The translations under genes were made by a program, and so were the position numbers. The notes beneath the pieces were generated by a model. That model searched no databases. It saw only the letters and a list, made by a program, of their open reading frames with translations, and was not told the origin of the DNA. From Zychaea mexicana (Eukaryota > Mucoromycota > Mucoromycetes > Mucorales > Lichtheimiaceae), in the NCBI RefSeq assembly GCF_025766255.1, contig NW_026516681.1:478832-542831 (forward strand): a stretch of 64,000 nucleotides of DNA. The letters run 5' to 3'. Each line of letters begins with the position of its first letter. Positions within the stretch are counted from its first letter, which is position 1. Positions 33,887 to 44,983 of this stretch are shown here, one piece after another.

Positions 33887-34675
33887 TACTACGCGCACGA
33901 CAAAACTTGACCTCGCGCACGACACTTGTTTTGGTAGTATAGTATTCCGCAGTTGTCGTCGCACGGTCTCTCGCACAGTTTGAAAGACCCTGCGCACGAC
34001 AGAACTTTGATGGTATATGCCGACTAACTTGAATGTTAACATACCGTGTATCCAAATGGCAAGCAAACAACTTTGTGCCAACATAAGTATTATAATATAG
34101 TGAAGCACAAGCGAGACGATTTCTTAGTCAGCACAAAAAGACGTAGCTAAGACTATAGAAAAGTGGGTAGACGGTGCACCAAGTGTTTTCAACATTTTAA
34201 TATCAGTGACGATGATGGTATTGGCTGTAAAGATATATCCTGTGTTTCGTCTTCTTAAACCTGGCAGATCTACCGTTGTCACGTACTTCTATTCAATTAC
34301 AATTTTGACAGTCAGTGTGATATTCGATGTATATGTATACAGTATGTATAATGAAAAATGGTAATAAAATATGTCAACCAAATAATTGAATATTAGGAGA
34401 GCGAAGAAAAAAACATGTAGTAAGAAACAAGGAATCAGGGAAATAAGTGTTTAAATGATTATGAAGAACAATTGAATCTGGAGACAAGGCACAAGAGCTT
34501 GAATACGAGACAAGAAGAACATAAATCGTCGAGTACGTTGAGGTAAACGACTACTGCCAAAAAAAATTGTCGTGCGCGAGATCAATTTTTGCCGTGTGCA
34601 GGGTCTTTCAAACTGTGCGAGAGACGGTGCGCACGACAACTCGTGCGCGAGGTCAATTTTTGTCGTGCGCGTAGT
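33887..34675. mobile_element. Non-autonomous TIR element (CGCGCACGAC family)
   Basis: Starts ACTACGCGCACGACAAAA and ends with its inverse. The imperfect inverted ends are about 115-125 bp (33887-34014 and 34562-34675). The word CGCGCACGAC or GTCGTGCGCG occurs several times in each end, like subterminal binding sites, giving CpG-dense ends on an AT-rich body. The internal ~550 bp has no coding frame. It sits in the LINE endonuclease fragment. No clear target duplication: left flank ...tattct, right flank ggttcc.... A partial second copy lies at 63723-64000 because this element spans the outer edge of the inverted repeat that can be seen. Confidence 0.75.
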
Positions 34676-37131
34676 GGTTCCCTTAATAAATAGCTGACGA
34701 TGAATTTTCTGAATTCACGGGAGTTACTTAGAGAACACGGATTCCAAAACATGGAAAATTACCGACATCGCTCGAGAGCTTCTTACTAGATAGCTGTCGA
34801 TACCTAATATGACAAGACAAAGTGGACAGCATCACGCAAACATTTACCTGCTACTGCGATCAGGGGAATGACGCACGTATGCACATTTGACAGTTCAAAA
34901 GACTTCTGTGAAATAATACATCGTCGTCATGCGAAGCATCTTTGCTCGGTCTGTGATAGAAGAGGAAGTGAATAAAGTGCAAGGATCGCTTGTCGATGTA
35001 TATCATATTAATGTCACGGTTGCTAATTGTAAAGCATCTTTACACAGCACAAAGAATATACGTACAATGAGGAATTGCGTGGAGACGCATTTGAAATATT
35101 ATTAGAGGGCATCGACTCAAAAAAGGTGAAACAGAAAAAACATCGTGAATGATGACCGAAACGCGAGCGAGACATTTAAAGTGGCTCCAAGCGAAGGATA
35201 TCAAACCGTTGCCGTTGCAATAGAAAGTTCGAATGTTGTGTGAGGCATCGTATGTTTGCATGATCACGTTGTTATATCTATCGACATATGTATTTACTGA
35301 CAGATTCATGCTCTATATGTAGCAAAAAAGGCAAAAAGCCAGACAATAGATTATACTTAACCAGCGAAGCGATCTTCCCTGAAAAATTTTCAACAATCCA
35401 CAAAAATATAAAGCAGCATAATGAGTGCTTCGACACCCTTGCTAGACGAATCATTGCCGCGAAGGCTCGATAAGCACGGAGTTCCTCTGCCGGCACGATG
35501 CAAACGGCAGTCCTTACCGGCGGAGACCTTCTTTTTTCCCTTGTTGTGTTGTCAATCCATTGAAATTGTTTGTTAAATGGAATGAGCGGCGCATCCTGCT
35601 GCAATTGGCCCGAGCGTGCCCCTTGAACCAGGTATGTAGAATAACTCAAGGCGATCCTTTTGGCTTCTAGTCCATAGTGGAAGAGTATATATTCCCGGGC
35701 GTGAGAAAGCTGTAACTTCAATTGCTGATAACCGCCAGACGTATTCATTCACTATAAATATGATATTAGCGCTATCGTATAGCAGAGCGACCGTCTTTAA
35801 GAGTCGTCAAACGACGAGATATGGTATCAAACACATGGTTACGGCGATGTACAGTACTAGATTCGGTGCTCTTGTTGAACCAAATGTATTGAGCGAAAAA
35901 GGTATGAGACCGGGACCGGCGTTAAGCGCAAGCCACGATGATGGTACTGAGAAATCCTGTATTCAAAATCATAGAATAGAGTGCCACGCCGCTGCAATGA
36001 AATTCTTAAAGAAAGCTCGCCAACAATGCTCATAATTTCAAAGATGATACGCCGGTATACAAAAAGAAACATAGTGATGTGTTTGCCTGTGAAGACGAAC
36101 CTAAAAAAGCACTGGAATCCGGGGTGAAGACAGACATTAAGAAAAGCCAGGAACTTCATAGGGAACGTCAACTACTGTAGCCCAGATTCAGCTTATTCAG
36201 CTGGTGTTTAGACTACATCAAAAACTATACCTTTAGTTCTTGAACGATAGGTGAGTTAAATAAGAGGCTTCCTGTTGGAACGTCCGTGAGTGTAGGGATG
36301 AAATGTCATCGTGTCTCGAGTACTGCTTGCATCACAGTGGATGTCGTTGTATGGTCTCATCTTCGCTATATACTGGAAACTTGTCTTTTCGTGTGATCGA
36401 ATTTTAACGCAGATAGCTCATACAGAAATGAAAGACATTCTTCTTTGGGTACGATTACGGGTGGAGAACACCATGGGCTGTCACTTGGAACGAATCACTT
36501 TCTTCTCTAGCATTTTCTTTACTTCAGCCTGGTGATTTTGTTCCTTGTTCTTCTTCTTTTTCTATTGTCGCTAAAGGTAGTAAATTTGGGGTTTCTGCTT
36601 CCTCGTTATAATGCGCACTCTTTTTTCTTTTTCAGTCGCGATTCGAACATCTTCGTCTATTGTAGTCGTAAATCGTCGCGCTCTGATGGTTATTGATCAT
36701 AGTTTTCATGTGTCCAATCCTGTCGGAGACTCATTTTCTTTAGTCTTTAATGGGAGAATTCCCGCAGCACAACAATCGACTTTTTTTCTCACTCGTGCAA
36801 TTACCACCCTTGAATATGCGAAAGGTTGATATTTCAATGGTAGCCATATAGCATAAATACTAAAGTTGTCAATAGTTTTTACCAAGTGTTTTAGCGAAGA
36901 GCAAAGTGCTCCCTCGTTAAAGAAGTTTGTTTTTGGGCGAATCTTGACTATATTGGTACAAGTATCTTTGGTAATGTCGTCAGAACTTGGAGAGCCAGAT
37001 TTAAAAAAGAAGCTTTTTTATGTATATATAAAAGCTAAAAAACAAAACGAGGTTTTCTTTACTGACTCTTATAGAACTTGTCGTACATATTGAATAGGAA
37101 AAGCTGAACAATCAAGCATCCCGAAAAAAAG
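34676..37131. other. Left-arm DNA with only unrecognised reading frames
   Basis: No recognised gene. The longest frame is minus-strand 35748-35278 (156 residues, MNTSGGYQQLKLQLSHAREY...), followed by several sub-100-residue frames. None has a family signature I know. All are repeated in the right arm (for example 62650-63120 on the plus strand). Confidence 0.4.
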
Positions 37132-37642
37132 ATGCGTGCAACTCCTGTCTACTCCTTGTCAACTCCCTCCTCAAATGGCAATGTTAATGCGGCTCATTCG
37201 TTCATATTAAACATTTCCAATCCCTGTTGGAGCAAAGTCTTTAAACCATCTCAATTAACCAAGATCCATAACGACTACGTGAAAGAGTTGCCACCTGTAC
37301 AACAAGAAATGAAGACTTTTCATAAAAACTTCAAGAACATGGTACGTTGTTTATAATTGTATTGAACAACAAAAGAAAACAAGTAACAAGAGCATTGATT
37401 TGATCGATATATAGACTGATGTGGAACAACTTTGGAACATTGCTGAAGAGCATCGATTTCATCCAATCGCCAAATTTGATCTCGACTGGTCTCGACGTTC
37501 GATCCTCGATATCCTTTCCTCTTATCGCTGGGGCAGCGTTCAGCGTGCAGCAGTGTCAGGCGGCGAACGTGACCTCATCATGTTGATTTGGCGTGCTGTG
37601 GATATGTGTTTTCAGAACCTTAAAGTGGATTCATTAAGGTAA
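37132..37642 (+). pseudogene. N-terminal fragment of the unnamed Mucorales family
   Basis: Exon 37132-37341 (ATG to donor GTACGT) encodes AHSFILNISNPCWSKVF and LPPVQQEMKTFHKNF. After a GATATATAG acceptor, 37414-37640 encodes TDVEQLWNIAEEHRFHPIAK, FDLDWSRRSILDILSSYRWG and GERDLIMLIWRAVDMCF. I recall this arrangement as the start of the same class of proteins as the gene at 4.4-6.5 kb. The GRR..D and DMDSPKGYV core is not found downstream, where the kinase pseudogene follows. It is therefore a truncated copy. Function unknown. Confidence 0.5.
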
Positions 37643-37815
37643 ATCTCAAGTTTAATTTTAATTGGTATAGTAGGGTTCTCGGGACTGAAAGTAACAAAGG
37701 GAGTGTGTGTCTATTGCTTTTTTGCTGCTGGGTGCATTGTACGCGCAGCTCACTAAACAGAGGGCCAACCCACTTTAAACAAATTCGGACTCACCCCAGA
37801 ACAGGAATAAGGTAA

Positions 37816-37817
<2 letters not shown>

Positions 37818-37857
<40 letters not shown>
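37818..37857. repeat. CT microsatellite (left arm)
   Basis: About 20 CT units. The matching GA run in the right arm is at 60542-60581. Confidence 0.95.
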
Positions 37858-37859
<2 letters not shown>

Positions 37860-38050
37860 TTATAATCTGTTGATTTTTCCACTCTTCATCTTTTTTATTT
37901 TACTACTATTATTACTGCTACCTAATATACCGTCAGCAGCAACAAGTATACCCACTCTTTCCCAAGTCACTATTACTACTTTTACAACAACAACAGCAAC
38001 AACCTATCAATATATTACTTTTCTATTTCACCGTTCCAACTAATCGTTCC

Positions 38051-39619
<1,569 letters not shown>

Positions 39620-41680
39620 ACCAAGAATACATAATGTGAATGTACAAACAAATATGTATGTAAACAAAAAATAGTCCTTATTTTCTGCGGGATATAACTC
39701 CGGTTCCGGAGCAGATTATGACGGTTGTTTGACAGCGTCAAGAAAAGAAATTATATATAGATAAAGTCCTAGTGGCACTTGGAATATGTATCTTGTGCTG
39801 ATATTACTTCGACGATTAAAATGTAGCATTGCGAGTTAGCTTAATACTGGGGACGTACATACTACGAGTACAAACCAAAAAAAAACACCCTATGCGCTTC
39901 CGCAAACGTAGATCGACATATACTCCACTTTTCCAAAGCGTGTAAATCGGCATTTCTTACTAGTTAATGCATGAAGAGGATTTCACCCTTGGTAACTTTA
40001 AAGCGTTTCTAGTTTCAACAAATATAACCTAAGGGCTTTCTTCACATCGATTAAACGAACCCGCATCCTTGAATATGTACATATCTCGATAGCACCAATT
40101 ACAAATAGCATCGGTAATCGGTTACATTATCTGGCAGTCATCACTTGTTGGAAAATAATGATCTTATCTTTTTAAAAAGGAAACTCTCAAAGTGTTTTCG
40201 AAAGTATGTAACGCCTGGTTAGCTGAACCAATAGTACGTAAATATGTTTGTGCATGTGTGCGACGATCAGCGTATCGCAGTACACATATAAAAAGTTCTC
40301 AAGTCCATATAGACGACCAATGCTCCGGTATATGCAAGTACAACAATCATTGTCAAAAAAGGAGCGAGGGAATAGATATTGGCTATCAATCATCACCCCT
40401 CCTTAAGATTTAACAGTGGCCTCCTGTGCACGTTGGTGGAATTTTCAAAATACATACCAGCATCGTTGGATGGTTCAACAGAAGATTCAACACTGCTGCT
40501 GGTGACCTTGGATTGAGCGCCATTATCAGCAGGAAAGAGTTCGATGCTGTTCTTCTTGGTGGTTTGTGCTTGGGCAGAGGATGAGATAAGAAAACTATGC
40601 AAAACAGTAATGATGGTTTAATCTTACAAAACCGGCATCGTATGACACCTTTCATTCCAGTCTGATATCTTCATATCATACTTTTGTTATTACGCTCTCA
40701 TGTACAGTATACCACCTACGTAGATCCGCAAAAGCGAGTTTGCGTTTTCATCTGCATGTCTACAGCGATGTTGCTTTTCCCTAGAGCGACTCACGATGTA
40801 TGCGCATATTCGATATCGACTATCCTCTAAAGTGTAGGAAAGTCTATTGTGCATGGATGTAATGTAGACTCGCATCATGTCTTCTTAAGATGAAGCATTC
40901 GTTGTAGTATGTATAAATATATACGGTATCCGCAATGCTTATATAAGCACTTTTATCATAGCCACAGTGCCATTATGCGATTAGCTTTGTGAATTTTCCG
41001 TTATAGACACCGCCTGCTGCGTATCAGCAGAAGTGCTTTTTGATATCAAGATACGCCTCCTCAGTAACCACCCTTAGCTCTCGTCTGCTACTTTTTATTC
41101 TACGTCTCTTGAGCTTCTTGCGATACCAATTACTGACACAACGGCATTGGAGCTGCAACACTGTACATATTGAAATCTTATAGTTGCCTGTTGAACATTG
41201 ATTTTGCGTATTATGCTTGTAAAGGTACCAGTGGTAGCACTAGGGCAACTAGGTAATGTTGTACAAATCTCGTATTTGGTCTTACTTAAGCTATGGCTCT
41301 CAATGTGGAGCAAAGAGTTCGATGCCATCGCACACACCACCACTTTATCTATCATGTTGAGCATATCATATTTATGAATGTAATTATTTTTATGACGGAC
41401 ACAGTGGGGTTTTATTTACGATTTCCAAGTCAAAATACACCGCTTTTCATTTGTTTTTGGCAAGCATGTAAGTATCGTAGAAGGTTCGCGTTGTTGATAT
41501 GCATCTTTTCACTAGCTGCTGTGTTAATATGTCAGATACGTACATTAGAATCAGGCCAAAGCGATTATCCGTCCAACGACATAAGTATCCATAACAACAA
41601 TGTAGCTCGCCTTACATATATTATCACGACTGGTGCTTTGCGTATACGCTCCTTTTGGGCTGTTACAGTAGGTTTCATAG
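39620..41680. other. Left-arm DNA without recognised genes
   Basis: Only short unassigned frames (for example minus 40655-40410 and plus 41293-41691, the latter hydrophobic). All are mirrored in the right arm. A minus-strand Ser-rich block at 40590-40393 looks exon-like but has no partner exons. Confidence 0.4.
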
Positions 41681-41971
41681 GGGTACTGTAATTTTTACGT
41701 ACTTCACCTTACTTTTTATGCAAAAATTTACGTACTTGGCCACCCGAAGTACATAAATGTTATGAACATTCTCGACCTCCAGTAAGTGATCATCCTCGAC
41801 CTCGTTGATGACATATTAAATCCCCATCCATCATCATCATCCGAATCATCAACCTTAATACCAATCTTTCCGTTTATTCACATCATTAAATTCTATAAGT
41901 GAAAGATATATATATATCATAGTTTTTGAATGATAAAACATCAGTCAGTTATCTTGTTTCCTCCCTATACA

Positions 41972-42665
41972 GTCAACCCCCGTTTTTTGCAGCCATGGGA
42001 TTTTGGGAGATTAGGCTGCAAAAAGCGAGAGGCTGCAAAATACGAACGCGTTACACAGGGCAAAATTTAAAGCCGTGAGCTGTCATTAATTATACACCAA
42101 TGACAGGGTTACTGTAGTAACTGAGAAATATAGTACTGAGACCGACCCAGTTTGTTTATTCCTTTCTCCTCCCCCTTTTCTACTATCCTTAATGCCACCA
42201 AAGGCTGATTACATAAAGTTTACCGAAGATCAAACCGATGAGATATAGTAATAAGAATATTCAATGACAGGGTTACTGTAGTAACTGAGAAATATAGTAC
42301 TGAGACCGACCCAGTTTGTTTATTCCTTTCTCCTCCCCCTTTTCTACTGTCCTTAATGCCACCAAAGGCTGATTACATAAAGTTTACCGAAGATCAAACC
42401 GATGAGATATAGTAATAAGAATATAATAGAACATCTTGATTTTAAATAATTTTGATCAGACAGCTGATAAGAATATATAGATGGTCGGGTCAAAAATTCG
42501 GTGTATATGCTTAGTGGGAAATTGCAGGGCACCTTTTTGGACCTGCAAACTGCAAAAAGCGGGGAATCTGCAATTTTTATAAGTGAAAAATGGGATTTAT
42601 CCAAAGTTTGCTGCAAAAACTGAAGGCCTGCAAAAAGCGGTCGTGCAAAAAACGGGGGTTGACTG
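41972..42665. mobile_element. Pogo-like (Tc1/mariner) non-autonomous element, 694 bp
   Basis: The terminal inverted repeats begin CAGTCAACCCCCGTTTTTTG (22 bp perfect), with TA duplicated at the insertion point (ctcccTATA[element]TACC). The right arm carries the uninterrupted site (…tatagggag on its plus strand, near 56430). CTGCAAAAAGCG-like words repeat just inside both ends. TA target, CAGT start and this TIR style are typical of pogo/Tigger relatives. An 18-codon frame starting MPPKADYIKFTEDQ (ATG 42192) looks like the remaining start of a pogo transposase, so the element is probably an internally deleted derivative. Confidence 0.9.
42098..42425. repeat. 164-bp tandem duplication inside the pogo-like element
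   Basis: Two copies (42098-42261 and 42262-42425), identical apart from one A/G difference (ctatcc versus ctgtcc). Each contains the ATG and first 18 codons of the transposase remnant and a TAG. Confidence 0.92.
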
Positions 42666-43422
42666 TACCTTGTTCTTGTTTCTTGCCTCACCATCTGGTC
42701 TCCTACCTTCTTGATTTCCTCCTTGTCTTGTCCTGTTCTTGCTGAAAGCACCTAGCACATTCTCGTCCGGTGTTTCTGTCCTTGTCTTGTCATGTCCCTG
42801 TCCGCATCCTACAGTAAATCAGTTCTCGCGCTGTATATTTGTATTATAAAATCTTACGTACTTCTCATTTTGGAGTTACATACTTCCGATTTTACGTACC
42901 TGCTGTATATGATTTTTACGTACCTTGAGCGCTAAAAGGACCATACATGTTGTTGTTGTTACTTTGAAAATTTTGTATATATGATCAAATTTCACGGAAG
43001 GGCAAGAAAGCCCACACTATGTTTTAAGGTACGTAAAGGTTGATGTACGTAAAAATTGGTGTTAGTGAGATTGTATGACTAGTGAGTGTAAGTACTCAAG
43101 GAACGCGCTCAGAAAAAAGAGACCGGTTATCCTGCCAGAGCGACTACTTTACCTGCAATCGCCGAAAATGGAAGTACGTAAAAATTCGCACTACACTCCT
43201 ATCAGTTACCAAGGACATATAATTCCAGTATCTCCCCAATTACCTTATATCTCCACACACCTTTGTATCGCTGATCACTACCATATCTAATCGTTATACC
43301 ACCATCTGCTTCCCTTGAGCTACCTGTAGCTGCGGGGACTTCCCTTTCAATGAACAAGTCCTCGTAAATAAACTAATTTGGATGTCCGCCTCTTTTACGA
43401 GAACAGACTGGTTAACAGACCC

Positions 43423-44868
43423 ATGGCTCTTTCCGATTCTCAACAGAAACAGCCCGACCGCTACGCGGGCACCACTCATCCACCTTCTATCTACACCTCT
43501 TCCCCCACTGTCCTGACATGGGCCAAGGTAGCTCAACCCGAGAGGGTTTCCTTGGTTCTCGCTCATCGGGACTCACCCTCTTCCGACCAGACAGCGACCA
43601 TATATTACTCTCGTACCTGGCGTATTGGTCGCAGTGAAGGCAGCGTGCTCTTTGATGTTAGCCCCGTCCCTGGCTCCAGTGACGATGTTGTTGCCACTCT
43701 CATGGCCGAATTTCCTGACAATTTTGGCATCATTATCCATCGTGAAGGCAAACGCGTGATCTTTGAGTTCAACGCGAAACATGACTCAGAACGCCAACGT
43801 GTCCTTGAACAAGGTTATAAATTCACCAAAGACATCATTATCCGCGCCACTCCCGCTTTGGACAAGACCTCGCAGGTGAAAAAGTTGCGCCTATCAAACC
43901 TACCTCTCCTAGCACCTGAAGACCTTGAAAGAGGTCTTCGCACAACCTTCGAACCATACGGTCGCATCCTGGATGTAGGGATCAATCGCGATCCAAAGAC
44001 CAAAGCGTACATGGGTAACGGTTTTGCAGTTTTGGACATTCAACCCCGTTCAGATACGCCAAACCGCCCGCTTGATCATCATGTGCCCTGGCGTAATGAC
44101 CCAGATGACCTGATATACGCCAATTTTGATCAGATGCCCCTATACTGCTCGCGATGTCATGAGCCGAACCACTCTGCGGACGATTGTCCTCGATCCCGTA
44201 GAAACCAAAAGAAGCGTTGCCAACATTGTGCCTCTCCGTCGCATCAGTCCTCGATTTGCCCGTCTATCCGGAATGACCCCCAATGGACACCAGGTCAATC
44301 GAATCGTAGCCGGCGCAAAATGGGCCATAAACAAACCGAAGCATCTGCAGAGTTACTGAAATCGGCCCACGCGCCATCCAAAACGGAGAAGAATCCTAAA
44401 CCGACCACCAATAACAGCAACAGGTACGCTGCTTTGGAGGGCCTAGACGCGACTGCCTCGTCTATCACCACCGGGCAAGGAACCTCGCTCACCACCCCAG
44501 CAGCAGTATCTGCGAAGCCCGAACAGACAAACAATGTCCCGTCTTTTAAGCTTAGTAGCTTGATGGACATGGACACCGCAGCCGACATGCAAGCTTACGC
44601 GGACTTGGAGAGTTTCATGGACCAGCGCGTCATTTACTATTTGGGCGATGGTACGGAGGAGGGAACCCCAGCTCCTGTACACACTTTGAATTTGGCGACC
44701 ACGAACATGGCCCCTCTGACACCCGATTGGATTGATCAACTTGAGCTGTCCGATGGGTGTAAAGTTACAATCCAAGAAGACAACCTGACGGTAGACCGTC
44801 AACAAGTGCTATATACATTGCTTACACAAGATCGCGAGCAATACTTCCAAGACGACTTGCTACTATGA
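43423..44868 (+). CDS. LINE ORF1, nucleic-acid-binding protein
   Basis: 481 residues from ATG 43423; an in-frame upstream extension to 43378 has no ATG. The middle contains an RRM-like stretch (VKKLRLSNLPLLAPEDLERG and FEPYGRILDVGINRDPKT). Two CCHC zinc knuckles follow (CSRCHEPNHSADDC and CQHCASPSHQSSIC). The C-terminal third is low in complexity with an acidic end. ORF1 proteins of this type coat the element RNA and escort it to the nucleus. The frame is intact. It lies 115 bp upstream of ORF2. Confidence 0.85.
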   Translation: MALSDSQQKQPDRYAGTTHPPSIYTSSPTVLTWAKVAQPERVSLVLAHRDSPSSDQTATIYYSRTWRIGRSEGSVLFDVSPVPGSSDDVVATLMAEFPDNFGIIIHREGKRVIFEFNAKHDSERQRVLEQGYKFTKDIIIRATPALDKTSQVKKLRLSNLPLLAPEDLERGLRTTFEPYGRILDVGINRDPKTKAYMGNGFAVLDIQPRSDTPNRPLDHHVPWRNDPDDLIYANFDQMPLYCSRCHEPNHSADDCPRSRRNQKKRCQHCASPSHQSSICPSIRNDPQWTPGQSNRSRRKMGHKQTEASAELLKSAHAPSKTEKNPKPTTNNSNRYAALEGLDATASSITTGQGTSLTTPAAVSAKPEQTNNVPSFKLSSLMDMDTAADMQAYADLESFMDQRVIYYLGDGTEEGTPAPVHTLNLATTNMAPLTPDWIDQLELSDGCKVTIQEDNLTVDRQQVLYTLLTQDREQYFQDDLLL

Positions 44869-44983
44869 ATCAACTACGCTCGGGTATTACAGGTGGTAAC
44901 CCGGGCGGAGAAGTACGTATCAATGCAGATGAGATCTCCGCTGGTGCCACCCCAACCCTCTCATAAAACAACCTGTATTTAAT

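Larger units (their letters stand above)
41681..43177. mobile_element. Non-autonomous TIR element, left-arm copy, interrupted and truncated at the arm edge
   Basis: Begins GGGTACTGTAATTTTTACGT immediately after GTTTCATAG. The right end reads GGAAGTACGTAAAAATT, the inverse of the left end's AATTTTTACGTACTTC, then diverges. TTTACGTAC words recur internally, as in subterminal motifs. It contains the pogo-like insertion 41972-42665. The copy in the right arm (55919-56718) is 800 bp and has both target duplications. Here the distal target copy is not found beyond 43177. Confidence 0.65.

Noticed and set aside
33887..34108. N-terminal extension of the LINE endonuclease frame
   Set aside because: This part of the open frame is translated from the TIR element, not from LINE sequence.
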